Shown here: positions 8,650 through 16,407 of the stretch, piece after piece
Layout: each line of letters opens with the position of its first letter
Numbering within the stretch: the stretch's first letter is position 1
From: Clostridia bacterium
GTDB taxonomy: Bacteria; Bacillota; Clostridia; Oscillospirales; CAG-272
Length of the DNA: 64,000 nt
Direction of reading: 5' to 3'
Assembly: GCA_017399305.1 (NCBI GenBank)
Contig: JAFQDK010000009.1
Location: 124,001-188,000, forward strand
The notes under the pieces: generated by a model
Told to the model about the DNA's origin: nothing
Databases searched by the model: none
What the model saw: the letters and a program-made list of their open reading frames with translations, nothing else
Program-made: the position numbers and the translations under genes

Positions 8650-9804
8650 ATGAAAACTTTGTTAAGCATACTCCTCCTTGCTGTGGCAGTTATGGTTTTT
8701 ATCAATGTTTGGTCATACGCTGATTCATCAAATATTGAGGATCGTAATCGCGAACAGTACGGCGGAGATAGCAGTGTGGTAGATATAACCACTCCTCCTG
8801 AAACTACAGAAGCGGAAATAACAACAGAAAAGGTAGTCACCGAAAAAGAGCCTACCGCATACGCAAGAGCAAAACTGTTTTTTGGCGGTGATATTAATCT
8901 TGACCCTGAATACAGCGCATCCGAGCGATATATTAATGGCGATGAGAATATCAAAAACTGTTTTTCGACAACTATCCTTGGTCTTGTAAGAGATGCGGAT
9001 ATGTTCATGGTGGGAAATGTTTTTGCCTTTACCGACAATGCAGATCCCATTGACAAGGTTTATACTTTCCGTACCGAAAAGAAGCATGCACAGTTTCTCG
9101 ATGATTTAGGTGTCGATGTTGTTTCTCTGGCGAATAATCACAGCTTTGATTATTCTGTTGCAGGATATGTTGATACTGTTGATGCACTTGATGATTTAGG
9201 TATCGTTTCTGTTGGTGCAGGCTTTAACGTTGCAGATGCGGCAAAGCCGTATTATGCAAACATCAACGGAATCACTGTTGCGTTTACTGCGGCAATGCGT
9301 TCTGAAAAGTATATTGATACTCCTGAGGCGTCTGCTACATCAGCCGGCGTTATGAAGATGTATGATATAGAAGCTTATGCCAACGTGATACGCGAGGCTA
9401 AGGCGAATGCAGACTTTGTCATTGCATATGTTCATTGGGGTACAGAGAATACAATCACGCTTGAAGATGAACAGATAGAGGGAGCAAAAGCCTTGATAGA
9501 TGCAGGTGCTGACGCTGTTATCGGCGCACATTCCCACACCGTTCAGCCTATTGAAATCTATAAGGGCAAGCCGATATTCTACAGCCTTGGTGATATGTTC
9601 AGCACCGAGGATAATAAGGAGAGCGGACTTGTCAGACTTATCATTGATTCAAACGGTAATTTAGAGGCTTCTTTTATACCATGTGAAAGCATTGGCGGAT
9701 ATGTTGACATTGCTTCTGAGGACACAAGCCGAGCTCTTTTCGGCAGACTCAATGAGTCGGATACTATCAGCCTTTCAAATAATGGCTCAATAGCAGAAAA
9801 ATAG
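8650..9804 (+). CDS. CapA family protein (poly-gamma-glutamate-type metallophosphoesterase)
   Basis: About 384 residues: a signal or anchor helix (residues 1-20), a Thr/Glu-rich linker (about 35-70) and a CapA/PgsA-like calcineurin-fold domain. Metal-site motifs are FFGGDINL, SLANNHSFDY, AYVHWGTE and GAHSHTVQPIE. CapA proteins take part in poly-gamma-glutamate capsule synthesis, but many single members like this one have unknown substrates, and no capB/capC genes are adjacent. It is predicted to be cell-surface. ATG 8650 with GAGGTG just before it is preferred over the upstream TTG at 8635. A strong terminator follows at 9811. Confidence 0.88.
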   Translation: MKTLLSILLLAVAVMVFINVWSYADSSNIEDRNREQYGGDSSVVDITTPPETTEAEITTEKVVTEKEPTAYARAKLFFGGDINLDPEYSASERYINGDENIKNCFSTTILGLVRDADMFMVGNVFAFTDNADPIDKVYTFRTEKKHAQFLDDLGVDVVSLANNHSFDYSVAGYVDTVDALDDLGIVSVGAGFNVADAAKPYYANINGITVAFTAAMRSEKYIDTPEASATSAGVMKMYDIEAYANVIREAKANADFVIAYVHWGTENTITLEDEQIEGAKALIDAGADAVIGAHSHTVQPIEIYKGKPIFYSLGDMFSTEDNKESGLVRLIIDSNGNLEASFIPCESIGGYVDIASEDTSRALFGRLNESDTISLSNNGSIAEK

Positions 9805-9810
9805 AATAGA

Positions 9811-9840
9811 CAAAAACGCCCTTTGGGGCGTTTTTGTTTT
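9811..9840 (+). terminator. Intrinsic terminator after the CapA gene
   Basis: CAAAAACGCC-ctttg-GGGCGTTTTTG stem followed by TTTT. It separates the CapA gene from the pst operon. Confidence 0.85.
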
Positions 9841-9850
9841 ATAGAATGAT

Positions 9851-9867
9851 TTTACTTGGATTTTACA
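9851..9867 (+). promoter_or_regulatory. Possible PhoP/PhoB box in front of pstS
   Basis: TTTACT (9851-9856) and TTTACA (9862-9867) are direct repeats with an 11-bp period, like the TT(A/T)ACA repeats bound by Bacillus PhoP. They lie 65 bases upstream of pstS. Only two repeats are visible and no good -35/-10 pair is obvious, so this is tentative. Confidence 0.35.
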
Positions 9868-9931
9868 ATAATACGATAATGAAACTTACTTTTTCTTGTT
9901 AATATGAAAACAGAGAAATGAAAGGAGAATA

Positions 9932-10801
9932 ATGAAAATGAAAAAAGGTTTATCGGTTATTTTGTTGGTAGTTATGGTGCTGCTGTGTGCGGCATGCGAA
10001 AAGGATGAAGCGTTTGACGCATCAAGAGAGATTGGCGTGATTTCACGCGAGGATGGTTCCGGAACAAGAGGGGCATTTATTGAACTGCTTGAAATTGAGC
10101 AAAAGAATGAAGCGGGAGAAAAGGTTGACCGCACTACGGTTGAAGCGGTTATCACCAATAAGACTTCGGTTATGTTGACATCGGTTGCCGGTGATAAATA
10201 TGCAATCGGATATGTTTCACTTGGCTCGCTTAACGATACCGTAAAGGCGCTTGATATTGACGGCGTATCGGCAAGTATGGAGAATATCAAAAACGGAACA
10301 TATAAGGTGTCAAGACCCTTTAACATTGTGACTAAAGCAGAAATAAGTGACACCGCAGAGGATTTTATCCGGTTTATTATGAGCGCGGATGGGCAGGCAG
10401 TTATAGAAAATGGCGGATATATCGCCGTTAGTGAATCCCCTGCATATACAGGCTCTGCTTCCGGCAAGGTTGTTGTATCAGGCTCAAGCTCGGTTACCCC
10501 CATAATGGAAAAACTTAAAGAGGCGTATATACAAAAGAATTCCGAAGCTATTATAGAGATTCAGGAGAGTGATTCTTCAACAGGAATTGCGGATACTATA
10601 GACGGTTCCTGTGATATAGGTATGGCATCGCGTGAGCTTAAGGATTCCGAAAAAGAGAAGGGTATCTCATCGACAGTGATAGCGCTTGACGGTATTGCTG
10701 TAATCGTAAATAAAGAAAACCCTGTAGACACTCTTGCAAGTGAACAGGTAAAGAGTATCTTTATCGGAGAAACTGCGGTTTGGAACGAAACCATAAAGTA
10801 A
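9932..10801 (+). CDS. pstS: Phosphate ABC transporter substrate-binding protein, lobes in permuted order
   Basis: A 289-residue lipoprotein (lipobox LCAAC, Cys23) that should capture phosphate outside the membrane for PstCA. The motif order is unusual. The segment that normally forms the second lobe comes first: VISREDGSGTRGAF, AIGYVSLGSL, KVSRPFNIVTK, then FIMSADGQAVIENGGYIAV. It is followed by what is normally the first lobe: VVVSGSSSVTPIMEKL, ESDSSTGIAD, DIGMASRELK, ALDGIAVIVN, ending at KSIFIGETAVWNE. In ordinary PstS the sequence after the last motif is the SREDGSGTR motif, so this looks like a circular permutation with the binding residues retained. AAAGGAG lies 6 bases before the ATG. 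Confidence 0.9.
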   Translation: MKMKKGLSVILLVVMVLLCAACEKDEAFDASREIGVISREDGSGTRGAFIELLEIEQKNEAGEKVDRTTVEAVITNKTSVMLTSVAGDKYAIGYVSLGSLNDTVKALDIDGVSASMENIKNGTYKVSRPFNIVTKAEISDTAEDFIRFIMSADGQAVIENGGYIAVSESPAYTGSASGKVVVSGSSSVTPIMEKLKEAYIQKNSEAIIEIQESDSSTGIADTIDGSCDIGMASRELKDSEKEKGISSTVIALDGIAVIVNKENPVDTLASEQVKSIFIGETAVWNETIK

Positions 10802-10811
10802 AGGAGCATTT

Positions 10812-11663
10812 ATGAGCAGATTCAGAGAAAAAACAATGCATATTGTTTTTCTTGCATGTGCTTGCTTTTCGATAGCGGCGGTAGTGCTTATTTGCGTGTT
10901 CCTGTTTTCAAATGGGTTTTCCGCTATGCTAAAAATAGGCGTTACCGACTTCATTTTCGGTACAGAGTGGAGACCTTCAAACAATATATTTGGTATATTC
11001 CCGATGATTATAGGTAGCCTTTATGTCACGGCAGGAGCCTTGCTGGTAGGTGTTCCTGTTGGCTTACTCTGTGCCGTGTTTATGGCGAGGTTTTGTCCTA
11101 AGCCCATATATAAATTACTTCGCCCTGCGGTAAACCTTATGGCAGGCATCCCGTCAGTTGTGTATGGATTCTTTGGGCTTGTGGTAATTGTACCGTTTGT
11201 TCGTGATAATATCGGTGGCAGAGGAATGAGTGTGCTTGCTGCGTCACTTTTACTTGGACTTATGATACTTCCAACGGTGATCAATGTTTCGGAAAGTGCT
11301 CTTCGCGCTGTGCCTAACAGCTATTATGAGGGTGGACTGGCACTTGGTGCTACACATGAACGCAGTGTATTTTTCACGGTGCTTCCTGCAGCTAAAAATG
11401 GTATCTTTGCCGCTGTTGTACTCGGTCTCGGACGTGCTATCGGCGAAACTATGGCTGTGATGATGGTTGCAGGTAATCAGCCGCTTATCCCAGACAGTGT
11501 GACCGACGGTGTGCGAACTCTTACAACGAATATAGTTATGGAAATGGGATATTCTACTGATTTGCATCGAGAGGCCTTGATAGCGACTGCGGTGGTACTG
11601 TTTGTGTTTATCATGATTATAAATGTGTCTTTCTCCTTGCTGAAAAGGAGTGATAGTAAATGA
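10812..11663 (+). CDS. pstC: Phosphate ABC transporter permease PstC
   Basis: 283 residues, about six transmembrane helices. It forms the phosphate channel with PstA. Family signatures are GIPSVVYGFFGL, the EAA-type loop around LGATHERSVFFTVLPAAKNG and GRAIGETMAVMMVAGN. AAAGGAG precedes the ATG; the gene starts 10 bases after pstS and its end overlaps the pstA start by 4 bases (ATGA). Confidence 0.96.
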   Translation: MSRFREKTMHIVFLACACFSIAAVVLICVFLFSNGFSAMLKIGVTDFIFGTEWRPSNNIFGIFPMIIGSLYVTAGALLVGVPVGLLCAVFMARFCPKPIYKLLRPAVNLMAGIPSVVYGFFGLVVIVPFVRDNIGGRGMSVLAASLLLGLMILPTVINVSESALRAVPNSYYEGGLALGATHERSVFFTVLPAAKNGIFAAVVLGLGRAIGETMAVMMVAGNQPLIPDSVTDGVRTLTTNIVMEMGYSTDLHREALIATAVVLFVFIMIINVSFSLLKRSDSK

Positions 11664-12487
11664 AAGCAAAAAAAGATATTGTGTCTGTGGCTTTGCGTTT
11701 TGCAGTGTGGCTTGCCGCTATTGTTATGGTGGCATCGCTTGTCGGAATAGTTGTGTATATTCTGGTGAAAGGTATACCGCACATAAGCCTATCGCTGTTT
11801 GAATGGAATTACACAACAGATAATGTTTCATTAATGCCTGCGCTTATCAATACACTGTCGATGACGGTGCTGGCATTGCTTTTTGCAGTGCCGCTCGGTA
11901 TCGGTGCTGCAATATATCTGACAGAATATGCTTCGAGGGGTAATATGCTTGTTAAGGTAGTGCGTGTCACGGCTGAAACATTATCAGGAATCCCGTCGAT
12001 AGTATACGGCTTGTTTGGATCGCTGTTTTTTGTAAAGGCACTTCATATGGGGCTATCGATGATTTCAGGTGCACTTACGCTTGTGATAATGATACTGCCA
12101 TTGATAATGCGAACGACCGAGGAAGCTCTTGTTGCCGTGCCGGACAGCTACCGCGAGGGGAGCTTTGGACTTGGCGCCGGTAGATTGCGTACAGTGATGC
12201 GCGTCGTGCTGCCAAGTGCTGTGCCCGGAATACTTTCGGGTGTGATTCTCGGTATTGGACGTATCGTTGGTGAATCGGCTGCACTTATCTTTACTGCAGG
12301 AACAGTGGCAGAGGTTGCTGACAGTATATTTGATTCTTCACGCACACTTGCGGTTCATATGTATGCGATATCCGGTGAGGGACTTTATATTGATAAAACG
12401 TATGCAACGGCAGTTGTACTGCTTGTGCTGGTAATTGTGATAAATGCATTGTCATCTTTCGCCGCAAAGAAGCTTGAGAGAAGGTAA
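11660..12487 (+). CDS. pstA: Phosphate ABC transporter permease PstA
   Basis: 275 residues with about six membrane helices. Signatures are TLSGIPSIVYGLFGSLFF, the ATPase-contact loop SFGLGAGRLRTVMRVVLPSA and GRIVGESAALIFTAG. It is the second permease of the phosphate importer. It overlaps pstC by 4 bases, so the two are probably translated together. A 165-bp gap with palindromic repeats separates it from pstB, which is unusual inside this operon. Confidence 0.96.
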   Translation: MKAKKDIVSVALRFAVWLAAIVMVASLVGIVVYILVKGIPHISLSLFEWNYTTDNVSLMPALINTLSMTVLALLFAVPLGIGAAIYLTEYASRGNMLVKVVRVTAETLSGIPSIVYGLFGSLFFVKALHMGLSMISGALTLVIMILPLIMRTTEEALVAVPDSYREGSFGLGAGRLRTVMRVVLPSAVPGILSGVILGIGRIVGESAALIFTAGTVAEVADSIFDSSRTLAVHMYAISGEGLYIDKTYATAVVLLVLVIVINALSSFAAKKLERR

Positions 12488-12524
12488 ATTAATGATTATG
12501 GGAGTAAATTGGAATAAACAAACC

Positions 12525-12624
12525 GTAGGGCAGGGGCTTGCTCCTGCCGCCTGTACAACATCTGCTGGCGGCTTGCGGCGGGAGATAAACCCCCGCCCTA
12601 CTGTTTACGCGTGAACGCGTAAAC
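12525..12624. repeat. Palindromic intergenic repeat plus perfect hairpin inside the pst operon
   Basis: From GTAGGGC (12525) to GCCCTAC (12595-12601) is a GC-rich, MITE-like inverted repeat with internal stems (CAGGGGC / CTCCTGCCGCC / GGCGGC / GCGGCGGGAG / CCCCCGCC). It is followed by a perfect hairpin: GTTTACGCGT (12603-12612), GA, ACGCGTAAAC (12615-12624). GC content is far above the surroundings. It resembles the GTAGGGGCGG-type palindromic repeats common in clostridial intergenic DNA. In the transcript it would separate the pstSCA message from pstB-phoU. Confidence 0.7.
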
Positions 12625-12652
12625 TCTAATTTATTTCTATAAAGGAGGATTT

Positions 12653-13402
12653 ATGTACAAGATTGAAGTAGAGAATCTTGACCTGTATTATGGTGATTTT
12701 AAGGCGCTGAAAAATATAAATATCGGAATAAATGCAAATGAAATAACGGCATTTATCGGGCCGTCCGGGTGCGGTAAATCCACGCTTCTCAAATCTTTGA
12801 ACCGTATGAACGATCTTATAGAAGGCTGCCGCATCACCGGCAGTGTTTGCCTTGACGGCGAAAACATCTACGGCGGAATGGATGTTAGTATACTTCGTCG
12901 CCGCATAGGTATGGTCTTTCAAAAGCCAAATCCATTTCCGATGAGTGTGTATGATAATATTGCGTTTGGTCCTCGGACACACGGTGTGCGGTCAAAGGCA
13001 AAGCTTGATGACATTGTTGAGCAGTCGCTTAGTAATGCAGCAATCTGGGATGAGGTTAAAGATCGGCTTGATAAAAGCGCTCTCGGACTTTCGGGAGGTC
13101 AACAACAGCGTCTCTGCATCGCTCGCGCTCTTGCGGTAGAGCCTGAGGTTCTGCTTATGGATGAGCCGACAAGCGCGCTTGATCCGATATCAACATCTAA
13201 AATTGAAGACCTTGCAATTGAATTGAAAAAGAAGTATACTATTATTATAGTGACACATAATATGCAGCAGGCAGTTCGTATATCTGACAAAACCGCATTT
13301 TTTCTCCTTGGTGAGGTAGTTGAATTTGATAAGACTGACAAACTATTTTCGGTGCCGCGCGATAAGCGCACCGAAGATTACATTACAGGGAGGTTTGGAT
13401 AA
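12653..13402 (+). CDS. pstB: Phosphate ABC transporter ATP-binding protein PstB
   Basis: 249 residues, the ATPase that powers PstCA. Walker [10 protein letters not shown] (about residues 39-47), the PstB-specific [14 protein letters not shown]-loop [17 protein letters not shown], signature LSGGQQQR, Walker [14 protein letters not shown] and the H-loop VTHNMQQA are all intact. AAAGGAGG precedes the ATG. phoU starts at the base after its stop codon. Confidence 0.97.
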   Translation: MYKIEVENLDLYYGDFKALKNINIGINANEITAFIGPSGCGKSTLLKSLNRMNDLIEGCRITGSVCLDGENIYGGMDVSILRRRIGMVFQKPNPFPMSVYDNIAFGPRTHGVRSKAKLDDIVEQSLSNAAIWDEVKDRLDKSALGLSGGQQQRLCIARALAVEPEVLLMDEPTSALDPISTSKIEDLAIELKKKYTIIIVTHNMQQAVRISDKTAFFLLGEVVEFDKTDKLFSVPRDKRTEDYITGRFG

Positions 13403-14053
13403 ATGCGCTCAAAGTTTGATGAACAGCTTGAAAATCTGAATAAAGAGCTTGTACTAATGGGTGCGCTTTGCGAAAAGGCAATTGCAACTTCGGCAAGGGC
13501 GTTGCTTACGGGGAATGTTTCTCTCGCAGGAGAGGTGCCTTCTGTCTCTGAGGAGATAGATAAAAAGGAGCGCGATATTGAGAGTATGTGTCTGAAGCTT
13601 TTGCTTCGTCAGCAGCCTGTTGCGCGAGATTTGCGCACGGTGTCGGCGGCGCTTAAGATGATAACTGATATGGAGCGCATCGGTGTACAATCGGCAGATA
13701 TCGCTGAGATAATCACAGTTACCGGTATAGCGGCACGTGAGGATATGCTTGCTATTCATGATATGGCAGAGGCAACAATAAAAATGGTCACTGAAAGCAT
13801 TGATGCTTTTGTGGGAAAAGATGTTTCGATGGCAGAGGATGTCATAAAATATGACGATGTTGTTGATAACTATTTTGATAAAGTAAAAACTATTTTGATC
13901 GAGCTGTTTTCAAAGCCTGAAACAGACGGGGAATATGCCCTTGATTTGCTTATGATAGCTAAATATTTTGAACGTATAGGTGATCATGCGGTAAATATTG
14001 CCGAGTGGGTACTATTTTCACTTACCGGCAGCAGAAAGGTTGAAGGAAAATGA
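13403..14053 (+). CDS. phoU: Phosphate signalling protein PhoU
   Basis: 216 residues made of two PhoU three-helix bundles. The first has RSKFDEQLENLNKELVLMG and LLLRQQPVARDLRTVSAALK, the second IKYDDVVDNYFDKVK and AKYFERIGDHAVNIAEWV. It links Pst transport state to the PhoR kinase and limits phosphate uptake. It starts immediately after pstB and overlaps phoB by 4 bases. Confidence 0.96.
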   Translation: MRSKFDEQLENLNKELVLMGALCEKAIATSARALLTGNVSLAGEVPSVSEEIDKKERDIESMCLKLLLRQQPVARDLRTVSAALKMITDMERIGVQSADIAEIITVTGIAAREDMLAIHDMAEATIKMVTESIDAFVGKDVSMAEDVIKYDDVVDNYFDKVKTILIELFSKPETDGEYALDLLMIAKYFERIGDHAVNIAEWVLFSLTGSRKVEGK

Positions 14054-14724
14054 TTTTTTGTGTAGAGGACGATGAGGGCATCCGCAATATGATGGTGTAT
14101 ACTCTCAGTGCATCCGGTTTTGAGGCCGTCGGTCTTTCTGACGGTGTTGCTCTCCGTGCGGCACTTGAGGATAGAATTCCCTCCCTCATAATGCTTGATA
14201 TCATGCTTCCGGGCGATGACGGCATTACATTGCTGAAAGAGTTGAAAGCACATTCCGCAACAGAGAATATCCCTGTAATCATGGCAACGGCAAAAGGCAG
14301 TGAATATGACAAGGTTATCGGACTTGATCTTGGTGCTGACGACTATCTTGCCAAGCCTTTTGGCATGATGGAGATGGTTGCACGTGTTAAGGCGGTGCTT
14401 CGCCGTACACGTCCTGCCTCTGAGAGCGAATCTGTACGAGTGGGCAAACTCATGCTGAATAAGAGCGAGCATACCGCACTTGTCGGTGACGAGCGCGTCA
14501 AGCTTACGCTCAAGGAGTATGAGCTGCTTTGCCTGTTCATGGAGAATATAGGAAAAGTGTTTACGCGTGACAGACTTCTTCAGGTAGTCTGGGGTGAGGA
14601 CTTCCTCGGCGAAACGCGTACCGTGGATGTACATATCGGCACTCTGCGCGCAAAGCTTGGTGAATGCGGTGACTATATTGAGACCGTGCGCGGAGTTGGT
14701 TACCGTATGGAGGGCGACAAATGA
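14050..14724 (+). CDS. phoB: Phosphate-type response regulator (PhoB/PhoP-like, OmpR family)
   Basis: 224 residues: a receiver domain with acidic pocket EDD (6-8), phosphoacceptor in LIMLDIMLP (Asp50), Thr/Lys switch residues in VIMATAKGS and LAKPFG, then a winged-helix effector (about 125-220) with LTLKEYELLCLFMEN and the recognition helix region TRTVDVHIGTLRAKLG. It should bind Pho-type direct repeats, possibly those at 9851-9867. It overlaps phoU and phoR by 4 bases each, which supports a role in phosphate control. Confidence 0.93.
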   Translation: MIFCVEDDEGIRNMMVYTLSASGFEAVGLSDGVALRAALEDRIPSLIMLDIMLPGDDGITLLKELKAHSATENIPVIMATAKGSEYDKVIGLDLGADDYLAKPFGMMEMVARVKAVLRRTRPASESESVRVGKLMLNKSEHTALVGDERVKLTLKEYELLCLFMENIGKVFTRDRLLQVVWGEDFLGETRTVDVHIGTLRAKLGECGDYIETVRGVGYRMEGDK

Positions 14725-16376
14725 CAGGCAGGATCTTTCGTTCCATCTGCCTTGTTGCAACAGGCGTTTTGCTCGCCGCCCTTGTGCTTATAATGGGTGT
14801 ACTGTATAGCTATTACACCAATATTCAGCGAGATCAGCTTGCCGACGAAACGCTTTTCGCCGCGCAAGGATATGAGCAAAGCGGACTTTCATTTTTTGAC
14901 GGACTTAATATTGATGTGCGCGTGACGCTTATCGCGGCTGACGGAAGAGTTATTTACGACAGCGAAAGCGATGTTTCTGCAATGGAAAACCATGCAGAGC
15001 GTGAAGAGGTTGCCGAGGCTTTTGAAAGTGGAGAGGGCGAGGCGACACGTACATCGTCAACCATTACAACAGCGCAGATGTATTTTGCCAAAAGGCTTTC
15101 CGACGGTAATGTCATTCGCCTTTCCACAACGCAGTATACCTTTGTTACGCTTACGATGAGTATGCTTCATCCGCTGATAATAATAATGCTCGGCGCTATA
15201 ATATGTGCGTTGGTACTTGCGTCGGGACTTTCTAAAAAGATAGTAGAGCCGCTCAATACGGTCAATCTGGATGAGCCACTCAAGAATGAAGGATACGATG
15301 AGCTTGCACCGCTACTGCGCAAGATCGATGCACAGCAAAAGAAAATACGCACGCAAAAGCTGGAGCTTTTACAGCGTAAAAAAGAGTTTGCCGCGGTGAC
15401 AGATAAGATGAGCGAGGGGCTTATTTTACTTGGTACAAGCGGTCATATTATCAGCATCAACCGTGCGGCATCGTTTTTGCTTGGGACTTCGGCTGACTGT
15501 GAGGGAAGCGAGCTTGTATTTATATGCAGAAAACCTAAACTTAATATGCTTGTCGACGAGGCCAAAAGTGGCCGCCGCGCCGAGCAGATAGCCGAGCTTA
15601 ACGGCAGAGAATACAAGTTTACGGCAAACCCTGTATTTTCAGACGACGAAGTTTCGGGAATTGTTTTACTTATTCTTGATGTTACCGAAAATGTAGATGC
15701 TGAGAGAATGCGCCGTGAGTTTACTGCAAATGTTTCTCACGAGCTTAAAACTCCATTGCAGACTATTTCAGGCTGTGCCGAATTACTTGCTAACGGCATA
15801 GTTAAAACCGATGATATTCCTCAGTTTTCGCGCCAGATATATGGCGAAGCGCAACGCATGATATCACTTGTGCAGGACATTATCAGTCTTTCTCATCTTG
15901 ATGAGGGGGCTGAGGATATGCAACGCGCCGAGTTTGATTTGTATGCAATATGCACTGATGTTGTTCGTGAATTGCGCGCACAGGCAGATGCGGCCTCTGT
16001 ATCGCTGACACTTTCCGGCGAAAGCATCAGGTTTATGGGAATCCCACAGCTTGCAAGTGTTCTTGTACGCAATCTCTGCGATAATGCTATAAAGTATAAT
16101 CGTGAGGGCGGAAGCGTCAAGATATCTCTTGTGAATGAAAACGGCGAAGCGGTGCTTCGCGTTGCGGATACCGGCATTGGTATACCGAAAGACGACCGCG
16201 AACGTATATTTGAACGGTTTTACAGAGTTGATAAGAGCCGTTCAAAAAAGGTGGGCGGCACAGGCCTTGGACTTTCGATCGTAAAGCACGCGGCGAAGCT
16301 GCATAATGCTCGTATCTCACTTGAAAGCGAAACCGATATAGGAACCACAGTTACGGTTCATTTCCCCATAAAATAA
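14721..16376 (+). CDS. phoR: Phosphate sensor histidine kinase (PhoR-like)
   Basis: 551 residues. A transmembrane helix (about 10-30), an extracellular sensor domain (about 35-140), a second helix (about 145-170), then a linker, a PAS domain (about 220-325) and the kinase. The phosphorylated histidine is in VSHELKTPLQ (His340). The ATP-binding domain has LVRNLCDNAIKYN (N box), VADTGIGIP, ERFYRVDKSRSKK and GGTGLGLSIVK. It is translationally coupled to phoB. A bidirectional terminator follows. Confidence 0.94.
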   Translation: MTGRIFRSICLVATGVLLAALVLIMGVLYSYYTNIQRDQLADETLFAAQGYEQSGLSFFDGLNIDVRVTLIAADGRVIYDSESDVSAMENHAEREEVAEAFESGEGEATRTSSTITTAQMYFAKRLSDGNVIRLSTTQYTFVTLTMSMLHPLIIIMLGAIICALVLASGLSKKIVEPLNTVNLDEPLKNEGYDELAPLLRKIDAQQKKIRTQKLELLQRKKEFAAVTDKMSEGLILLGTSGHIISINRAASFLLGTSADCEGSELVFICRKPKLNMLVDEAKSGRRAEQIAELNGREYKFTANPVFSDDEVSGIVLLILDVTENVDAERMRREFTANVSHELKTPLQTISGCAELLANGIVKTDDIPQFSRQIYGEAQRMISLVQDIISLSHLDEGAEDMQRAEFDLYAICTDVVRELRAQADAASVSLTLSGESIRFMGIPQLASVLVRNLCDNAIKYNREGGSVKISLVNENGEAVLRVADTGIGIPKDDRERIFERFYRVDKSRSKKVGGTGLGLSIVKHAAKLHNARISLESETDIGTTVTVHFPIK

Positions 16377-16404
16377 AAAACAGGAACGAAAGTTCCTGTT
16401 TTTT
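16375..16404. terminator. Bidirectional terminator between phoR and the ATPase gene
   Basis: AAAAAACAGGAAC-gaaa-GTTCCTGTTTTTT. T-runs occur on both strands, and it serves the two converging genes. Confidence 0.9.
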
Positions 16405-16407
16405 ATT

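Noticed and set aside
12525-12601. Insertion sequence in the pst operon
   Set aside because: The repeat is 77 bp, palindromic and has no transposase frame; at most a MITE-like element.
13984-14760. 258-codon minus frame opposite phoU/phoB/phoR
   Set aside because: It crosses three verified, overlapping plus-strand genes and its product has no recognisable sequence feature.
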